From the NCBI GenBank assembly GCA_037892935.1, contig JAYXKI010000005.1:2356001-2420000 (forward strand): a stretch of DNA of 64,000 nucleotides. The letters are read 5' to 3'. Source of the stretch: Phlebopus portentosus (taxonomy: Eukaryota > Basidiomycota > Agaricomycetes > Boletales > Boletinellaceae). Positions 60,125 through 64,000 of the stretch are shown piece after piece; positions within the stretch are counted from its first letter, which is position 1; every line of letters begins with the position of its first letter. The position numbers and the translations under genes were made by a program. The notes under the pieces were generated by a model. The model worked only from the letters and a program-made list of their open reading frames with translations, ran no database searches and had not been told where the DNA came from.

Positions 60125-61549
60125 TCTTCTATGTCATGGAAAACATTGTTCGACAAAACATAGCAAGTTGTCAGTGGAGCTACATCGGCCTCTGGTCCTC
60201 CGACAAAGATTGAAAAGTAATTTGTCCTATTCCCATCGATGGGATAGAGCTCAGAGAGCTCTAACCATTCAGAATGAGTCGAGTTCTAATGTCTCGCGGG
60301 CGGCGACATAGCTTTCTGCTCGCCTATCTTGTCTATGTCAGAACATGAGGTGCATGAGCGAAACAATCAAAAAAAGACACAGGAAATAAAAGAGACCGGA
60401 CCCACGGTCATGGATACGGGAGCGACCAGGACTACGGATGTTTGAGCCTATGCCACGTTCCTGGTACGAAGGCGCCTCGACATCTTCAATTCAGCGGGAG
60501 CGCATCACTCGCTTTATTGGATCGCCGCATCCCTGTGCAAGCGCGCTCTTTGAAGGCACAGCTCGAATGAAGCGCCAAAATCCTATCGTGTCAGATCCGG
60601 AAATCATTTGGGAGAATGCTATGGAATGCAGTAAACCCCTGGGAACGAGTAGTGATCGACTTCAATCAATGCAGTACTCATTAGCAGAGATCAGGGATAC
60701 CCCAGATGCTGATGATATCCGAAGTGAGGGGCAGCCGACAAGCGACTTGCTGCCTGAGCGCCCACGGCTCCAACAGCTTGCGTAGTACAGGCATCGTTTC
60801 ACCTGCTAAATTTCCGTTACAATCTCAATTGTATAGAAGGGCCACAATATCACAAGATATAGCAGTCGAAGCAGTCTTCCCATAACAAATTTCCCAGCAA
60901 TTATTGGCACTCACAAGTCAGATCGTTGCTCAAAGAACGGGAGACTGTAGCTACAGGACATACCTGATCTCAACCTGACTAGCTTGTCGCACGCTGGTCT
61001 AGTCCATATTGAACATCGATATCGGCTTACGAAATGGACAGCGCGTATCGGTGGAACGGTGAACTGGACTGCAGAATGAGAAGGCGTTGGTCGGGGACTC
61101 GGAGCCGACGATTCAAAGATTCGCAAGCCATGAAATTTGACTGGGTGTTCGGGCCGCGAAGAGCTGACATCCATACACTTGCTGTGTTCCCATGAGAAAT
61201 TTGTCGCGTGCGTCTTGTTCGGCAGCTCTGCCTGGTAAGCAGGCGGACGTGGATTAGTAGGATCAGTTGTACAAATCGAGTTCCAAAAGGGTGATGAACC
61301 AGCAATCGTTCGTTCGTTGGATAAAGACTCGGGGGATAGCAAGGCCAGTTAAGTAATTAGATTATGTTCCGTCACGTGGACAGCACTCGATGGGGTTGGA
61401 TCTGAGTTTGTTCACGGGGATTGAAAAATAAAACGAAAACCATTACTCTTACCTGCTGAAGCTTCTGGCCGAGAGTATGAATCGCATGATTACTGTACTA
61501 CGTGTCTCCTCTCTTCTCCTCCCACTCGTCGCCATCGGGTTGAGGCGTC
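60125..61549. other. Region without a supported gene, 1.4 kb
   Basis: Open frames of 115 codons (60438-60785, +) and 143 codons (60911-61342, -) exist but have no domain or splice support. It contains the upstream regions of peroxidase 2 and of the CoA-ligase gene, which are divergent. Confidence 0.4.
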
Positions 61550-63618
61550 ATGATATTCACCTCGCCTCGTCCTCCTTTCAACGTTCCTAAAAAAGACATT
61601 CTCAGTTACATGTTCGGTACATCTTTCTCACAATCTCTTGATTTTTGGTCTTATTGAAGTTGAAGATGACTGGAAACACGGTTGGGAAAAGCAACTGTAC
61701 ATCGATGCTGAAGACCCTTCGCAATTCGTAACAGCCGGACAACTCCTCAGCCTCACCAAGCGTATCGGCCGTGGTCTTCGCGAATGTGCTGGCGTGCGCA
61801 CGGGAGACGTTGTACTGTTGAGTGCGACGAACAGCGTTGTCATTCCTGCACTCATGCTCGGCATTATGTGCGCTGGAGCTACTATCACAGGCGCAAACCC
61901 GAGGTTTACTGTGCCTGGTTGAGTCATTTGATTTGATCCTTGTCATTTCCGAAGATTGAACAAGCGGGTCGCTTAGAGCTTTCATACCAGATCAAAGATA
62001 GTGGCGCCAAAGCCATCTTCGCCGTTCAAGAAAATCTGGAAACTGTGCTACAATGCGTCAAGTCGCTGGATCTTCCTGACTCGATGGTATATGTTGTAAC
62101 GTTGCAAAAAGGCCCTTACATTGGTCTGAAGACCCTGGGGGATCTTTTACATTTCGGTGAGATGGGTTGGGAACGTCTGACTACAGAAGGATCGATGCGT
62201 AAACGGCCAGTGCATTCTTGACATTTTCCTTGCTGATCGGAGCCTGACCGATTCAATTTCGTGCAGGGTTGCCGCCTTAAATTATAGCAGCGGAACAACC
62301 GGCCTTCCGAAGGGCTGCATGATTACGATGTACAATGCGGTAGCTCATTGCGAACAGCAGCGCATCTTGCGCGATCTTGGTCGGGAAAAGCTGCGGGAGC
62401 AAGGTGTGAGCATCCCCGATAACGACACCGTCATAGCATTTCTTCCCTTTTACCATGCCTGTGGGATATTATTTTGTCTTTGTTATTACAATGCTAAATC
62501 ATCTGCGTAGTTGGACAGCAACACTACATTTTCAATGCTCCTCGGAATGGCGATACGACATACGTTATGTCTTCCTTTTCCTTTCCAGCCCTTCTTCGCT
62601 ATATACCCGAGTATCGGATTACAACCTTCGCTGCCGTTCCGCCTGTAGCTGTTCTTCTTGCTAAGCACCCTGATACGCTCAAAACGGATTTCAGCTCCCT
62701 TCATTCAATACTCTGCGGCGCAGCTCCTCTGGGTGCGGAGACGCAGCTAAAGGCCGAAGCTGCAATGAACACCTATAAGAAAGGAAACGTGCGAATAACC
62801 CAGGGCTGGGGAATGAGCGAAGGTGTATGTGGATCCTGTACGATCGCTCTGCACGAACGCGACCCAGATGTCTCCGGCGTCGGTTATCTGCTTTCTAACA
62901 TGTCCGCTCGTATAGTCCCGGTGGACGGTTCTGACCACTCCAAGTCTCTCGGTTTCAATGAGGAGGGGGAAGTTCTGTTAAAGGGGCCAAATATCTTCCC
63001 GGGTTATTGGAAGAGGGAGAAAGAAACACGTGAAGCATTCACGGACGACGGGTGGTATAAGACTGGAGACATTGGGGTGATGAAAAGAGACGGGATAATG
63101 CATATCGTTGATCGTAAGAAGGAGCTTATAAAAGTGCAGGGTACGTTTACTCCCGAGGAGGGGTCCTGGGAAGGAAGCTTATGCGTCTGATAGCCTTTCA
63201 AGTAGCACCCGCCGAGCTCGAAGACCTTTTGCTCAAGAGTGCTGACGTCGACGACGTCGCCGTCATTGGCATACCAGGGTCTGTGGCGTTTTCCTTGCAC
63301 TTTCTTGTCGAGCCAAGCTAACTCGCTCTTAGCGAAGGAACGGAATACCCTCGCGCATATGTTGTGCCTTCCTCTTCGCGTCGCTCGTCTAATGCCAAAG
63401 AACTTCAGGCACTCGCGGACGATATTTCACGATTTGTGGCAGCTACGTTAGTTAAGCACAAGCACCTAACTGGTGGAGTCGTCTTTGTCGAGACCATACC
63501 CAAGAATCCGAGTGGGAAGATCTTGAGAAGGCAGCTGAGAGACCGAGCCAAAGCGAGGGACAGTGAGGACACAGTTTGGTTGACAGAGAACAGTCGCAGA
63601 GCAAACGCTAGACTATGA
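61550..63618 (+). CDS. AMP-dependent acyl/aryl-CoA ligase, 4-coumarate-CoA-ligase-like
   Basis: The enzyme activates a carboxylic acid with ATP and joins it to CoA. Exon 1 (61550-61616) reads MIFTSPRPPFNVPKKDILSY; exon 2 begins 61660 with VEDDWKHGWEKQLYIDAEDP. Signature blocks follow: GRGLRECAGVRTGDVVLLSA, GIMCAGATITGANP, the AMP-binding YSSGTTGLPKG (about 62284), FLPFYHACG, LCGAAPLG, ITQGWGMSEG, GWYKTGDIGVM, DRKKELIK and the C-terminal NPSGKILRRQLRDRAK with the catalytic Lys. The end NSRRANARL finishes with Ala-Arg-Leu, a conservative variant of the peroxisomal PTS1 signal (S/A/C-K/R/H-L/M). The intron before the AMP-binding block (62195-62268) can be read in frame only with a GC donor, which is weak. 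Such enzymes in mushrooms may feed phenolic or fatty acids into beta-oxidation; substrate is unknown. Confidence 0.88.
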
Positions 63619-64000
63619 AGTATGTACTACAACGCGGTGTGACTAGTGCACGTGCAGTGTGATTGGTCACGTACTCGAGTACTCGAGCTGTTCAGTAACT
63701 AACTTTTTAGTTTGCCTTATCACTGTATATACTATAAAATCAGGTTTCATATTACCTATTGGCACCCGGATGGTGATATCGTGCTTCGCGCTTCAGATGG
63801 TTTGTGTTTCCGCATACATACGATCATACTCAGACTTGCCTCGGGCTTCTTGCTCGATATTCCACGAGTACCCTCAGAGTCACCGACAGATGCAATTCCA
63901 CTCTCAGAACCAAGCGCTATTATAGCTTGTTTGCTCAACCTCATCTACCCAACGGCCAATGGAGCAGAGCCGGACAGTGCGGCACACCTTCCAAAAATCA
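63619..64000. other. End of window, no gene seen
   Basis: The region after the CoA-ligase stop has only short ORFs. It contains repeated tactcgag words at 63673-63688. Confidence 0.4.

Noticed and set aside
60911..61342. Minus-strand ORF of 143 codons
   Set aside because: Pro/Ser/Arg-rich translation without a domain and overlapping another ORF on the same strand in a different register; probably chance.

Overview
The window is nuclear DNA of a basidiomycete, very probably a wood- or litter-decaying agaricomycete. Genes are close together, carry many short GT-AG introns of roughly 50-60 bp, and have TATA-like boxes 60-100 bp upstream. The marker genes are class II heme peroxidases (known only from Agaricomycetes), three DUF6533-type membrane proteins (a basidiomycete family), an OPT oligopeptide transporter, a BAR protein of the Hob1/Rvs161 type and a PalC-like BRO1 protein. 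I saw no rRNA, convincing tRNA or CRISPR.

Layout: 0-1.6 kb, a CUE-domain ubiquitin-binding protein (+). 1.9-3.4 kb, an intact seven-exon class II peroxidase (-). 5.2-5.8 kb, a small BRI3-like membrane protein (+). 6.1-10.2 kb, a multi-exon protein with membrane helices and a WD40-like C-terminal half (+). 10.35-11.9 kb, PalC (-), divergent from a 1,400-residue disordered protein at 12.2-16.6 kb (+). 16.9-18.4 kb, Hob1 (-). 20.8-25.2 kb, a large conserved-looking Ser-rich protein (+) behind a 2.4 kb gene-free stretch. 25.9-32.3 kb, two secreted glycosidases in tandem (+): GH127-type beta-L-arabinofuranosidase and GH78-type alpha-L-rhamnosidase. 32.3-32.9 kb, a possible miniature inverted-repeat element. 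33.9-35.6 kb, DUF6533 protein A. 36-39 kb, poorly resolved hypothetical ORFs. 39.3-42.1 kb, OPT transporter (+). 42.3-44.1 kb, DUF6533 protein B (-). 46.3-48.8 kb, an EgtB/OvoA-like sulfoxide synthase (+). 49.7-50.8 kb, a C2H2 zinc-finger protein (-). 51.9-53.6 kb, DUF6533 protein C (+). 55.1-55.7 kb, a second inverted-repeat element. 55.9-57.3 kb, a truncated kinase joined to a decayed peroxidase. 57.7-58.3 kb, a small coiled-coil protein (+). 58.7-60.0 kb, a second class II peroxidase with two frameshifts (-). 61.5-63.6 kb, a 4-coumarate-CoA-ligase-like enzyme with a possible peroxisomal signal (+).

Together the genes suggest a plant-polymer degrader: manganese-type peroxidases for lignin, two enzymes that strip arabinose and rhamnose from pectic or arabinogalactan side chains, a peptide transporter and an aryl/acyl-CoA ligase. 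The rest is housekeeping (ubiquitin binding, pH signalling, endocytic BAR). The clearest evolutionary signal is peroxidase birth and death: one intact copy, one with two frameshifts and one heavily decayed, the last joined to a broken kinase gene beside a putative transposon footprint. All exon borders were inferred by eye. Where I could sum the exons (peroxidase 1, PalC, the zinc-finger protein) the total is a multiple of three.
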